A DNA stretch of 64,000 bases from positions 1-64,000 of the forward strand of contig SVBX01000006.1 of the NCBI GenBank assembly GCA_015058655.1. The letters run 5' to 3'. Every line of letters begins with the position of its first letter. The first letter of the stretch is position 1. Below are positions 1 to 7,307 of the stretch, piece by piece. The DNA is from Pseudoselenomonas ruminantium. Its GTDB lineage: Bacteria > Bacillota > Negativicutes > Selenomonadales > Selenomonadaceae. Below the pieces are notes generated by a model. It was not told the origin of the DNA. It saw nothing but the letters and a program-made list of their open reading frames with translations, and ran no database searches. Position numbers and translations under genes: made by a program.

Positions 1-19
1 TATTATTTTGGAAAAAGTA

Positions 20-52
20 AGCGCGAAGCCTTGGCATATAAGGCTTCGCGCT
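20..52. terminator. Perfect inverted repeat, probable terminator of an upstream gene
   Basis: A 13-bp perfect stem (20-32 with 40-52) encloses a 7-nt loop and is followed by GTTTTGG. The short T run makes it a plausible intrinsic terminator for a gene lying before the window. Nothing coding is seen between here and the gene at 195. Confidence 0.6.
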
Positions 53-194
53 GTTTTGGCGTGGCAAAGTCGGGAAATGGCAAGATAAGCGTGTCTATTG
101 TATAAATGAAGGTCTCTTGGACGAATATATGTAGTACCTTTATGGAAATCTTGATTTGTGGTATAATTCAGGCAAGAGGAAGGAGACGCTATCG

Positions 195-1145
195 ATGCCA
201 CAAAAGAAAATGCCGGCAGACAGGTTACTTGGTTTCAAAAATCCACAATATGACTTGGCTGCCAAGCGAATCCTGTCGGAGCGCGCTGTAGCAGCTTACC
301 TGTTGAAGGGGACTGTGCCGGAGTTCAAGGAAGCCAGCCTTGCAGATATTGAAGAGAAGTACATTGAGGGAGATATTCAGGTTAGTGCTGTGCCAGTTAA
401 TCCAGGCAAGACAAATACCGTGGCAGCTCCGAAGAAGATAAAAGGGCTTCGCAATGAGGTGGGAGCCCCTACAGAGGGGTGGACAACCTTTGATGTAATA
501 TTCCATGCCATCACCCCGGAAACAGGCGAACGTATACGCTTGATCATAAATATTGAGGCACAGAAGACATATTCGGAGACTGCACTGAAGTACATTCTTA
601 TGAAGCGAGCTGTGTTTTATGGCAGCAGACTTATCTCCGCACAGAAGGAGACAGAGTTCAGTGGTTCTGATTATAGCGGGGTAAAGAAGGTATACACAAT
701 CTGGATATGCATGGAGTCTCCTACGGACAGAAGCATCATCAACCACTACCGCATGACAGAACGCCACGTGGTTGGCAAATATAAGGAACCACGAGAAAAT
801 TATGACTTGCTCAATATTGTGATGGTTTACCTGGCACCGGGGCCTGTGCGAAACAGGATGCTGTCGATGTTGCAAGTGATATTCCAGGAAACACAAAAAT
901 CTGCTGAAGAGAAAAGTAAAATCCTTAGAAAGAAGTTCGATATTGAAGTTACAGCAGAGATGGAAGAGGAGTTGAGAACGATGTGCAACTTGAGCGAGGG
1001 CATTTATGAGCGCGGAGCGGAAAATAAATTGATAGAGGTAATAATGAATTTGTGGAATGCTGGAAAAGATATGGCTACCATTAAAATCGCTAGTGGTTGG
1101 ACAGAAGAGCAGATTATGCGTATTGTGAACGAGTATAAGAAATGA
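195..1145 (+). CDS. PD-(D/E)XK nuclease family transposase-like protein (Rpn-like)
   Basis: This 316-residue protein resembles the Rpn / PD-(D/E)XK 'transposase' family common in Negativicutes. Visible features are an early FKNPQYD segment, a long basic middle region, and a core with TFDVIFHA followed by a strand ending NIEAQK, which fits the D...ExK pattern of that nuclease fold. The C-terminus is a short helical tail (SGWTEEQIMRIVNEYKK) as is usual in the family. The ATG at 195 is preferred over an in-frame upstream start because GGAAGGAG lies just upstream at suitable spacing. It stands alone, with a hairpin terminator 11 bp downstream. Rpn members are DNA endonucleases linked to recombination and some act in defence; the actual role here is unknown. 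Family assignment is fairly firm, function is not. Confidence 0.7.
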   Translation: MPQKKMPADRLLGFKNPQYDLAAKRILSERAVAAYLLKGTVPEFKEASLADIEEKYIEGDIQVSAVPVNPGKTNTVAAPKKIKGLRNEVGAPTEGWTTFDVIFHAITPETGERIRLIINIEAQKTYSETALKYILMKRAVFYGSRLISAQKETEFSGSDYSGVKKVYTIWICMESPTDRSIINHYRMTERHVVGKYKEPRENYDLLNIVMVYLAPGPVRNRMLSMLQVIFQETQKSAEEKSKILRKKFDIEVTAEMEEELRTMCNLSEGIYERGAENKLIEVIMNLWNAGKDMATIKIASGWTEEQIMRIVNEYKK

Positions 1146-1155
1146 TTATTGATGG

Positions 1156-1182
1156 CGCATGGTGTCAGGCCATGCGTCTTTT
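1156..1182 (+). terminator. Intrinsic terminator after the PD-(D/E)XK gene
   Basis: A 7-bp stem (1156-1162 with 1170-1176) and 7-nt loop are followed by TCTTTTGT. It lies 11 bp after the stop codon of the preceding gene. Confidence 0.6.
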
Positions 1183-1197
1183 GTATAGTAGAAGGAC

Positions 1198-1454
1198 TTG
1201 AAGGTAATAAATTTTTGTGGCGGTGTTGGTGTTGGCAAGAGTACCATCGCCGCAGATACTTTTTTAAAGCTGAAGCGCAGGGACATAAGGTAGAATTGGT
1301 ATGGGAGTATACCAAGTGGCTATGCTATTAGAATGCAACGGACACAGTACAGGATCAGCCATACCTACTCGCTGAGCAGGTACATCGGCTTAAGACGCTG
1401 GAGCGTTATGGTTAAAAGTATGAGGTCTGCGATTCGCCGTTACACCTAATTGGT
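1198..1454 (+). pseudogene. Remnant of a phage-type P-loop ATP-binding protein
   Basis: Reading from TTG 1198 gives a clean Walker A region (GGVGVGKSTIAAD) and then a helix LKLKR. The frame breaks near 1280. The next frame continues HKVELVWEYTKWLCY, passes a TAG (about 1329-1331), continues with DQPYLLAEQVHRLKTLER, passes a TAA, and ends with YEVCDSPLHLI. The order Walker A, VELV(Q/W)EY, Q..(Y/F)..A.Q..RL..L, TDSPL is that of a small AAA/P-loop protein family of phages and plasmids. One frameshift and two in-frame stops show that it is dead. It stops abruptly where the AT-rich ATPase gene begins, which suggests that the insertion of that gene cut it off. The family match is from memory of the motif order. 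Confidence 0.6.
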
Positions 1455-1482
1455 GCTTTTCAAAGAAAGGCGGTTTATAATT

Positions 1483-3267
1483 ATGAAGGTTGAACGTATA
1501 GTATTTATTAATAGGGCACCTTTTGATGCTCTTGATTTGGACTTGTCAAACAAACAAGTAATATCGTTGACGGGAATTAATGGTTCGGGGAAAACCACAA
1601 TATTGTCTCATTTAGTTGATGCTTTTTATGAATTTGCTAGAAAAGGATTTCCAAATGAGTTTTCTGGGATAAAGGCGGGAAAATTATATCGTATTTCATC
1701 ACAGTTATATAATAAAGTTGGGACGAGTAACTCTTTGGTATATATATCCTTTATGGTGGAAGGGAAATATGCTCATTATGTAGATTTACTAGGGAATGTA
1801 GATGAGAAAAAATTTAATGATTTAATGGGAGCTATATGGAATAATAATGATGTGGCTAGCTGGCCTATTAGGTATAGCGATATAGAACATCAGTTAAAGC
1901 ATGAAAATCAATTTGCAAAATATTTGAAGATTGAAAATAACGATGCCATAAATGTATTTTCAAATAATCTTTTAACATATTTTCCTTCTTATCGTTATGA
2001 ACAACCAGGATATTTAAATGACGTGTTTCAAATGGAATTGTCGTACAAATATAGTTCGAATTTTAATGGTTACCTTATTAACCCAATTGAAGTTACATCG
2101 GGATTGCCAGAACTTGCTAATTGGATGATGGATGTAGTGCTTGATAGTGAAATGTATAAGAATAATGATATTTTGCAAAAAATACAGCAGATAGTATCAA
2201 ATATCCTTTTAAATAAACGTAAAGAAGCAGTAAGAATCGGCATAGGACCAAGGAATATGGGAGGCGCAAGGATACAGGTGGTTGATGAAAAAACTGGTTA
2301 TACAATATATCCGACTATATTTAATATTTCTGCTGGTGAATCGGCATTATTGTGTCTATTTGGAGAATTGTTAAAACAAGCAGATAAGATAGGAAAATCA
2401 ATTGAAAGTGTTGAGGGAATAGTACTTATTGATGAAATAGATAAGCATCTGCATATAATGCTGCAAAAAGAAGTGGTTCCAGCACTTATCCAAATGTTTC
2501 CTAAAGTTCAGTTTATTATTTCTACGCACTCGGCTTTTTTTAATATGGGATTAACAGACATAATGGGGGATAGATGTAGCATCTTAGATTTAGATAATTG
2601 TGGAATGGAATGTTTGGCAAATAAGAATGATGTATTTCGTGAGGCATATAATGCTATGATAGAAGAAAATAAACGCTATGTTAATTTTTGTGATTCAATA
2701 AGTGATAGATTAAAAGACATCACAAAGCCTATTGTGTATCTTGAGGGACGTACAGATGAAAAATATTTTAATAGAGCAGTTGAATTGTTTGGATATACTA
2801 ATAAAATTGAATTTCAGTGGATTGGTCATTTAGATAAAAATGGAAATGAAGTATTTACAGGATCAGGAAGTCTTAGTTGTGGTATGCAGTTTATAAAAGG
2901 AAGAAATAATAAGTTTTTGCAGTTTTTCTTATTTGATTGTGATACAAAGAAACAGGAGTCGGATGATGGCAATATAGTGACGATGACTATGCCGTTTTAT
3001 ACCAACCATACTGTAATGAATAAAGGAATAGAAAATGCTCTAGAACTTGATGATATTGAGTTGGATGCTTTTTACGAAGAACATACAAAGAATGGTGATT
3101 ATGGTAAAGTTACGACTATTAGAGAATTCAACAAAATGAAAATGTGTGATTATATATGTTCTATGGATAATACTTCACAAGAGAAAGTATTTGCGAATTT
3201 GAAACCAGTTATTGAAAAAATAATTGCTAGAGCGGAAAAACAGAGTGCAAGAGATTCAAATAGTTAA
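1483..3267 (+). CDS. AAA ATPase with C-terminal TOPRIM-like domain (OLD-like)
   Basis: A 594-residue protein with an ABC/SMC-type ATPase: Walker A GINGSGKT at residues 31-38, signature-like ISAGESALL at about 282-290, Walker B IVLIDE at about 313-318, and the H-loop STHS at about 347-350. The C-terminal third has a TOPRIM-like start, VYLEGRTDEKYF (about 418-429, acidic E421), and a later DCD (about 485-487), as in the OLD nuclease family. OLD proteins couple ATP binding to a nickase/nuclease and several act in phage defence (class 2 OLD/GajA partners with a UvrD-like helicase). No helicase lies beside this gene, so it would be a class 1 or solitary OLD. ATG 1483 follows AAAGGCGG with good spacing. 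The gene is much more AT-rich than its flanks and is bracketed by two decayed genes, which indicates transfer. Confidence 0.7.
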   Translation: MKVERIVFINRAPFDALDLDLSNKQVISLTGINGSGKTTILSHLVDAFYEFARKGFPNEFSGIKAGKLYRISSQLYNKVGTSNSLVYISFMVEGKYAHYVDLLGNVDEKKFNDLMGAIWNNNDVASWPIRYSDIEHQLKHENQFAKYLKIENNDAINVFSNNLLTYFPSYRYEQPGYLNDVFQMELSYKYSSNFNGYLINPIEVTSGLPELANWMMDVVLDSEMYKNNDILQKIQQIVSNILLNKRKEAVRIGIGPRNMGGARIQVVDEKTGYTIYPTIFNISAGESALLCLFGELLKQADKIGKSIESVEGIVLIDEIDKHLHIMLQKEVVPALIQMFPKVQFIISTHSAFFNMGLTDIMGDRCSILDLDNCGMECLANKNDVFREAYNAMIEENKRYVNFCDSISDRLKDITKPIVYLEGRTDEKYFNRAVELFGYTNKIEFQWIGHLDKNGNEVFTGSGSLSCGMQFIKGRNNKFLQFFLFDCDTKKQESDDGNIVTMTMPFYTNHTVMNKGIENALELDDIELDAFYEEHTKNGDYGKVTTIREFNKMKMCDYICSMDNTSQEKVFANLKPVIEKIIARAEKQSARDSNS

Positions 3268-3504
3268 ATATAGGGTATATAATCAAATGGGTTGGCAAAA
3301 GAATGTGATGTTGTGGTGGCAGAATGTATATATCACTGGGCGTGGACTATGAACTGGTCTATGCTGAAGCGTATGGCAAGGAAGCCCATATATTTTACCG
3401 CTCAGGGAGACGCAGCTTTCTGCTATGTTGTTTGGCAATGAAAAGGGCCATATCCATAGATATGCTAATGAGGCGGAGATGCTGGCACAGGTTAGGCTTA
3501 TCTT
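3268..3504. other. Gene-free segment, probably decayed coding DNA
   Basis: No intact gene is seen. Short open stretches exist in two frames but have no start context and no family I recognise. It lies between the OLD-like gene and a clear pseudogene, and its base composition is closer to the core than to the ATPase gene, so it is probably relic sequence. Confidence 0.35.
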
Positions 3505-3964
3505 ATGTGGATTTATGTTTATGCTGATGACTTCCTTGTATCGTGACTTCCGGAGCAGGTTACTCAAAGATATAGGGAGTGCCTGTTACGCTCTTATGCG
3601 ACAAAAAACATGTGCTTACATCGTATTATAACGAGGTACGTATCATCGGTGCCGAAGCGGATTGTAGATTTGGCGCTAATAAGTATTTGCAGGGCTGGCG
3701 ATATCGTGGTAACCTTGGATTAGGTGTGGTTGCCATGTCCTTGGGGAAGAAGGGCTACGCCACACATCAGAATGCCTAGTGGTATACTGCTGAAAACATT
3801 GACCGCCTGTTGATGGAAAGATACATGACGAAAAATCTTGGTGTTCCAAGAAGAAAGCACATCTAAAAGGGGCCGCCAAGCGTACAGAATCTGATGACGA
3901 GAAATTTGAGGAGGGGCTTATCCGTTTGTTGGAGCTGACGAAGAGCATCAATGGTTTGATGTAA
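3505..3964 (+). pseudogene. Decayed YaiI/YqxD (UPF0178) family gene
   Basis: Several frames joined together reproduce this family. ATG 3505 opens MWIYVYADDF (the family begins with an IYVDADACPV-like strand), followed by EQVTQRYR after a stop. At 3579 a second frame gives PVTLLCDKKHVLTSYYNEV and IIGAEAD. A third frame gives CRAGDIVVTLDLGVVAMSLGKKGY and THQNA, then a stop, WYTAENIDRLLMERYMTK, another stop and KGPPKRTE. The last frame ends at 3964 with a TAA. At least two frameshifts and several stops make it non-functional. The family is a PIN-like fold protein of unknown function. The match rests on the order of at least six conserved blocks and is strong. Confidence 0.75.
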
Positions 3965-3983
3965 AATTTAGGAGGTAAGCAAT

Positions 3984-4499
3984 ATGACCATCATAAGGAC
4001 AGAACTGGGAGATATCACGGCACGACACTATGCTGTCACCGTTGTTAACGCTGCCAATGAAAGCCTGCTTGGGGTCGGTGGCGCAGATGAGGCTATCCAC
4101 AGAGCAGCGTGGCCAGAGCTTCTGGCTGAGTGCCGAACATTGCACGGCTGCAAGACAGGGCATGCGAAAATCACCAAGGCATATAGGCTACCATGTGACT
4201 ATGTGATTCACACGGTTGGGCCAGTTTGGCATGGAGGTAGCAATGGTGAGGCGGAACTGCTGGCTGGCTGTTATCGACATTCACTGGAGCTGGCCATGGA
4301 GCATGGTATCCGCAGCGTGGCCTTTCCTTCCATATCCACAGGGGTGTATTCCTATCCTGTCCAGCAGGCTGCGGAGTTTGCCGTGCAGACGGTCAGGGCT
4401 GTGCTGGAAGAGCACCCGGAGGAGTTTGATGAAATCCTGTGGGTGCTGTTTGATAAACGGACTAAGCTGGTGTATGACGGAGCACTGCAGAAATGTTGA
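3984..4499 (+). CDS. Macro-domain protein, probable O-acetyl-ADP-ribose deacetylase
   Basis: A 171-residue stand-alone macro domain. Visible motifs are the start strand [10 protein letters not shown], the catalytic [18 protein letters not shown] at about residues 22-39, [22 protein letters not shown], and the ligand loop [10 protein letters not shown] at about 117-126. The family removes acetyl from O-acetyl-ADP-ribose or ADP-ribose from proteins. The usual loop is LGGGGVDGAIH; here it reads [11 protein letters not shown], so two glycines are replaced by V and E while the Asn and Asp positions are kept. AGGAGG sits before ATG 3984. The next gene, hsdM, begins 85 bp later on the same strand, so the two may be cotranscribed. 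Whether it has a defence role is unknown. Confidence 0.88.
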   Translation: MTIIRTELGDITARHYAVTVVNAANESLLGVGGADEAIHRAAWPELLAECRTLHGCKTGHAKITKAYRLPCDYVIHTVGPVWHGGSNGEAELLAGCYRHSLELAMEHGIRSVAFPSISTGVYSYPVQQAAEFAVQTVRAVLEEHPEEFDEILWVLFDKRTKLVYDGALQKC

Positions 4500-4584
4500 A
4501 GCCATCAAGAAATAGGCATAGTGGAGACGCGGCATTTATTGCGGTGTAATAATCCTTATAAATTAATATAGACAGGAGACAGGC

Positions 4585-6189
4585 ATGGCAAAAAAGAAAA
4601 AAGAAGAAGTTTTGAATTTAGATAATGTACTATTCAAATGTCGGGACATTCTGCGGAATGCCCGTAATTCCGGGTCGTTTTTTGAGAAGCGCGACCTGAT
4701 GCTGACGCTGGTGTTTTTGCGGTTTATTGGTGAGAAATTTGATGATGGTGTAGAGGCCCTCAAGGATAATCTCAGGAAACAAGGGCTTGACCCGGAAGAA
4801 CCTGAAATACAGAAGGCGTTTTTTGATGACCCCTCATTTACGGATGGGACTTACAATCTGCCTAAGGAGGCACGTTGGTCTACCATCATCAATACTCCGG
4901 CTACCAAACTTAATGCAGTGCTTGATACGGCATTGAAAAGTATTTCTGATTCCAGTAATCAGTTGAAGGGGTGCATTGTTAATGGTACATTCACTGCCCG
5001 CAACCTTGGCTCGGCGGATATCAAGAAGGTAGTGGATGAAGTAGACAAAATCAGCCACAAGAAATTCGGCGAGGAGAAAGACCTTATTGGCCGTGTGTAT
5101 GAGTATTTCCTGAAGGAATTTGCCGTGAATGCGACAAAAGAAGAGGGGGAGTTCTACACACCCCATGATGTGGTGCAGCTAATTGCGGCCATGATAGAGC
5201 CTTTTGATGGGACACTGTATGACCCCTGCTGCGGTTCAGGAGGCATGTTTATCCAAAGCACGGATCTCGTTCGGGCTAAAATGGGAGACATCAGCCGCAT
5301 AAATGTTTACGGACAAGAAAAGGAAGCGGCCACCTGGCGGTTGGCAAAGATGAATCTGGCACTTCGTGGTATCAGTCATAATATTGGAACTATGAGCGAT
5401 TCTTCCTTTACTAATGACCTACACAGGGGACTTTATTTTGATTACATCATGGCCAATCCACCATTCAATTTGAAGGGCTGGTGGAATGAAAACTTACTGC
5501 GGGATGCTCGCTGGACGGATTATGCCATCCCTCCTGCCAGCAATGCCAACTATGCCTGGATTCTCCATATCCTTCATCATATAAAGCCCCTTACCGGAGT
5601 GGCTGGGTTCTTGCTGTCTAATGGTGCATTGGCTGACTCTGATGCCAAGGAGATTCGGCAGAAACTCATTGAAAATGACAAGGTGGAAGCTATAATTATT
5701 TTGCCGCGTGACCTTTTTATCACCACGGATATCAGTGTTACCCTTTGGATTCTGAATCAGAACAAACGGGGCGGGGAATATCATGGTCGGAACCTCCGTA
5801 ATCGTAGCGGAGAAATTCTTTTTATGGATTTACGTACTTGGCGGGAAAATGCGGTGAAGGGGGAAAATAAGAAAAAGGTTATGTTGGATGCTCAGCAGAT
5901 AGAGCGTGCTACAGAGATATATCACCGTTGGCAGGAAGTAGGTGCTGACGGCATGAATTACGCCCATCCGGAACTTTATCGAAGCGTTTACCGCACGGAA
6001 ATCGAAGCTAACGATTATAGTTTGGTGCCCTCTAACTATATTGAGTTTATAGACCATGATTTAGATATTGATTATCCAGTAGAGATGGCAAGAATTCAGG
6101 CGGAAATGAAGGCATTACTGGCACGGGAAAGAAAGAGCCAGGAGAAACTGGCAGCAGCCTTTGAGGGAATTGGATATGGAATCGAATAA
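4585..6189 (+). CDS. hsdM: Type I restriction-modification system, DNA methyltransferase subunit M
   Basis: The 534-residue M subunit of a type I restriction-modification enzyme, an adenine N6-methyltransferase that uses S-adenosylmethionine and works with HsdS and HsdR. An N-terminal helical HsdM_N domain (about 1-160) is followed by the N6_MTase core: EFYTPHDVVQLI, SAM motif I (DPCCGSGGMF, about residues 213-222) and catalytic motif IV NPPF in IMANPPFNLKGWW. Length is normal for the family. CAGGAG precedes ATG 4585. Its 3' end overlaps hsdS by 14 bp, so M and S are translationally coupled. All three subunits are intact. Confidence 0.95.
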   Translation: MAKKKKEEVLNLDNVLFKCRDILRNARNSGSFFEKRDLMLTLVFLRFIGEKFDDGVEALKDNLRKQGLDPEEPEIQKAFFDDPSFTDGTYNLPKEARWSTIINTPATKLNAVLDTALKSISDSSNQLKGCIVNGTFTARNLGSADIKKVVDEVDKISHKKFGEEKDLIGRVYEYFLKEFAVNATKEEGEFYTPHDVVQLIAAMIEPFDGTLYDPCCGSGGMFIQSTDLVRAKMGDISRINVYGQEKEAATWRLAKMNLALRGISHNIGTMSDSSFTNDLHRGLYFDYIMANPPFNLKGWWNENLLRDARWTDYAIPPASNANYAWILHILHHIKPLTGVAGFLLSNGALADSDAKEIRQKLIENDKVEAIIILPRDLFITTDISVTLWILNQNKRGGEYHGRNLRNRSGEILFMDLRTWRENAVKGENKKKVMLDAQQIERATEIYHRWQEVGADGMNYAHPELYRSVYRTEIEANDYSLVPSNYIEFIDHDLDIDYPVEMARIQAEMKALLARERKSQEKLAAAFEGIGYGIE

Positions 6190-7297
6190 GCAATATCGGC
6201 TGGGAGAGTTGATTGAACAGTCTAATGAACTAAATAATGATGGCGATTATACGGAACAACATGTTAGAGGCATTGCAAATACAAAGGAATTTATGCCTAC
6301 CAAAGCTGATATAAATGGGCGTGATTTGAGTAAATTCCAGGTTGTTAAGCCCAAAGAATTTGCATTCAATCGTAGAACTACTCGAATGGGAGAAAAGATT
6401 GCTATAGGCTTTAACGAATCAGATGAAAATATTATCGTAACGGAAGACTATGTGGTTTTTAATGTTCGCGATAAAGAAGTCCTTATGCCAGAATTCTTGT
6501 TTATTTTTCTTAATCGTGGAGAATTTGACCGTTATGCTAGGTGGGATTCATGGGGAAGTGCTACAGAATTCTTTAACTGGGAAAATATGTGTGCGGTACA
6601 TATCACCTTGCCTGCTATAGCTATTCAGCAAAAAGTTGTAGCAGTCTATAACGAAATGAAAGAGAACCTTGTAGCATATGAAAGTGGACTGGAAGATTTG
6701 AAGCTTACTTGTGATGGATTTATTGAGGATTTAAGGCGTAATAACGTTTCAAAGGAAATTGGTGAGTATATTGTCAGGCATGATGTTCGCAATAGTGATA
6801 ATAAGATATCAAATGTTATGGGGATAAGTGTGCTTAAACAATTTCGTAAGCCCTCATCTAAGGTGGATGTGAATAATCTGTCTAATTACAAGGTGGTTAA
6901 GCCAAGACAAGTTGCTTTTGTTCAAACTACCAACAATGAAAAGGTGTTTGCGTATGCATTTAATGATTCCAATGAAGATATTGTAGTTTCTTCGGTAGAT
7001 GAAGTTTTCTCCATTGATGAAGAAAGGCTTTATCCTGAATATTTATGCATGTGGTTTAATCGTACTGAATTTGATAGATATGCAAGATTTAATTCTTGGG
7101 GTACTGCAAGAGAAACTTTTGTTTGGTCTGATTTAATCAAAGTGAAGATACCTATACCTGATATACGTGTGCAGAAAAGTATTGCAGATATTTATAGCTG
7201 CTATATTGAGCGTAAGCGTATAGCAGAAGAATTACGGGAACAGCTGAAGAATATCTGTCCAATTTTACTCAGAGGGGCACTTATGGCAACGGATTGA
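6176..7297 (+). CDS. hsdS: Type I restriction-modification system, specificity subunit S
   Basis: The 373-residue specificity subunit that sets the target sequence of the M2S and R2M2S complexes. It contains two similar halves, each a target recognition domain followed by a conserved helical spacer. The matching blocks are EFDRYARWDSWGSATEFFNWE (about residues 120-140) and EFDRYARFNSWGTARETFVW (about 302-321), each followed by a proline-rich strand and a helix. The halves are unusually alike, so the two half-sites may be related. ATG 6176 is chosen over a TTG at 6161 because GAGGGA lies 7 bp before the ATG. The gene overlaps hsdM and is followed by hsdR after 10 bp. Confidence 0.9.
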   Translation: MESNKQYRLGELIEQSNELNNDGDYTEQHVRGIANTKEFMPTKADINGRDLSKFQVVKPKEFAFNRRTTRMGEKIAIGFNESDENIIVTEDYVVFNVRDKEVLMPEFLFIFLNRGEFDRYARWDSWGSATEFFNWENMCAVHITLPAIAIQQKVVAVYNEMKENLVAYESGLEDLKLTCDGFIEDLRRNNVSKEIGEYIVRHDVRNSDNKISNVMGISVLKQFRKPSSKVDVNNLSNYKVVKPRQVAFVQTTNNEKVFAYAFNDSNEDIVVSSVDEVFSIDEERLYPEYLCMWFNRTEFDRYARFNSWGTARETFVWSDLIKVKIPIPDIRVQKSIADIYSCYIERKRIAEELREQLKNICPILLRGALMATD

Positions 7298-7307
7298 GGT
7301 GAGAGAA

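Noticed and set aside
1483-3267. Gabija (GajAB) system
   Set aside because: Only the ATPase-TOPRIM part is present; no UvrD-like helicase gene follows.
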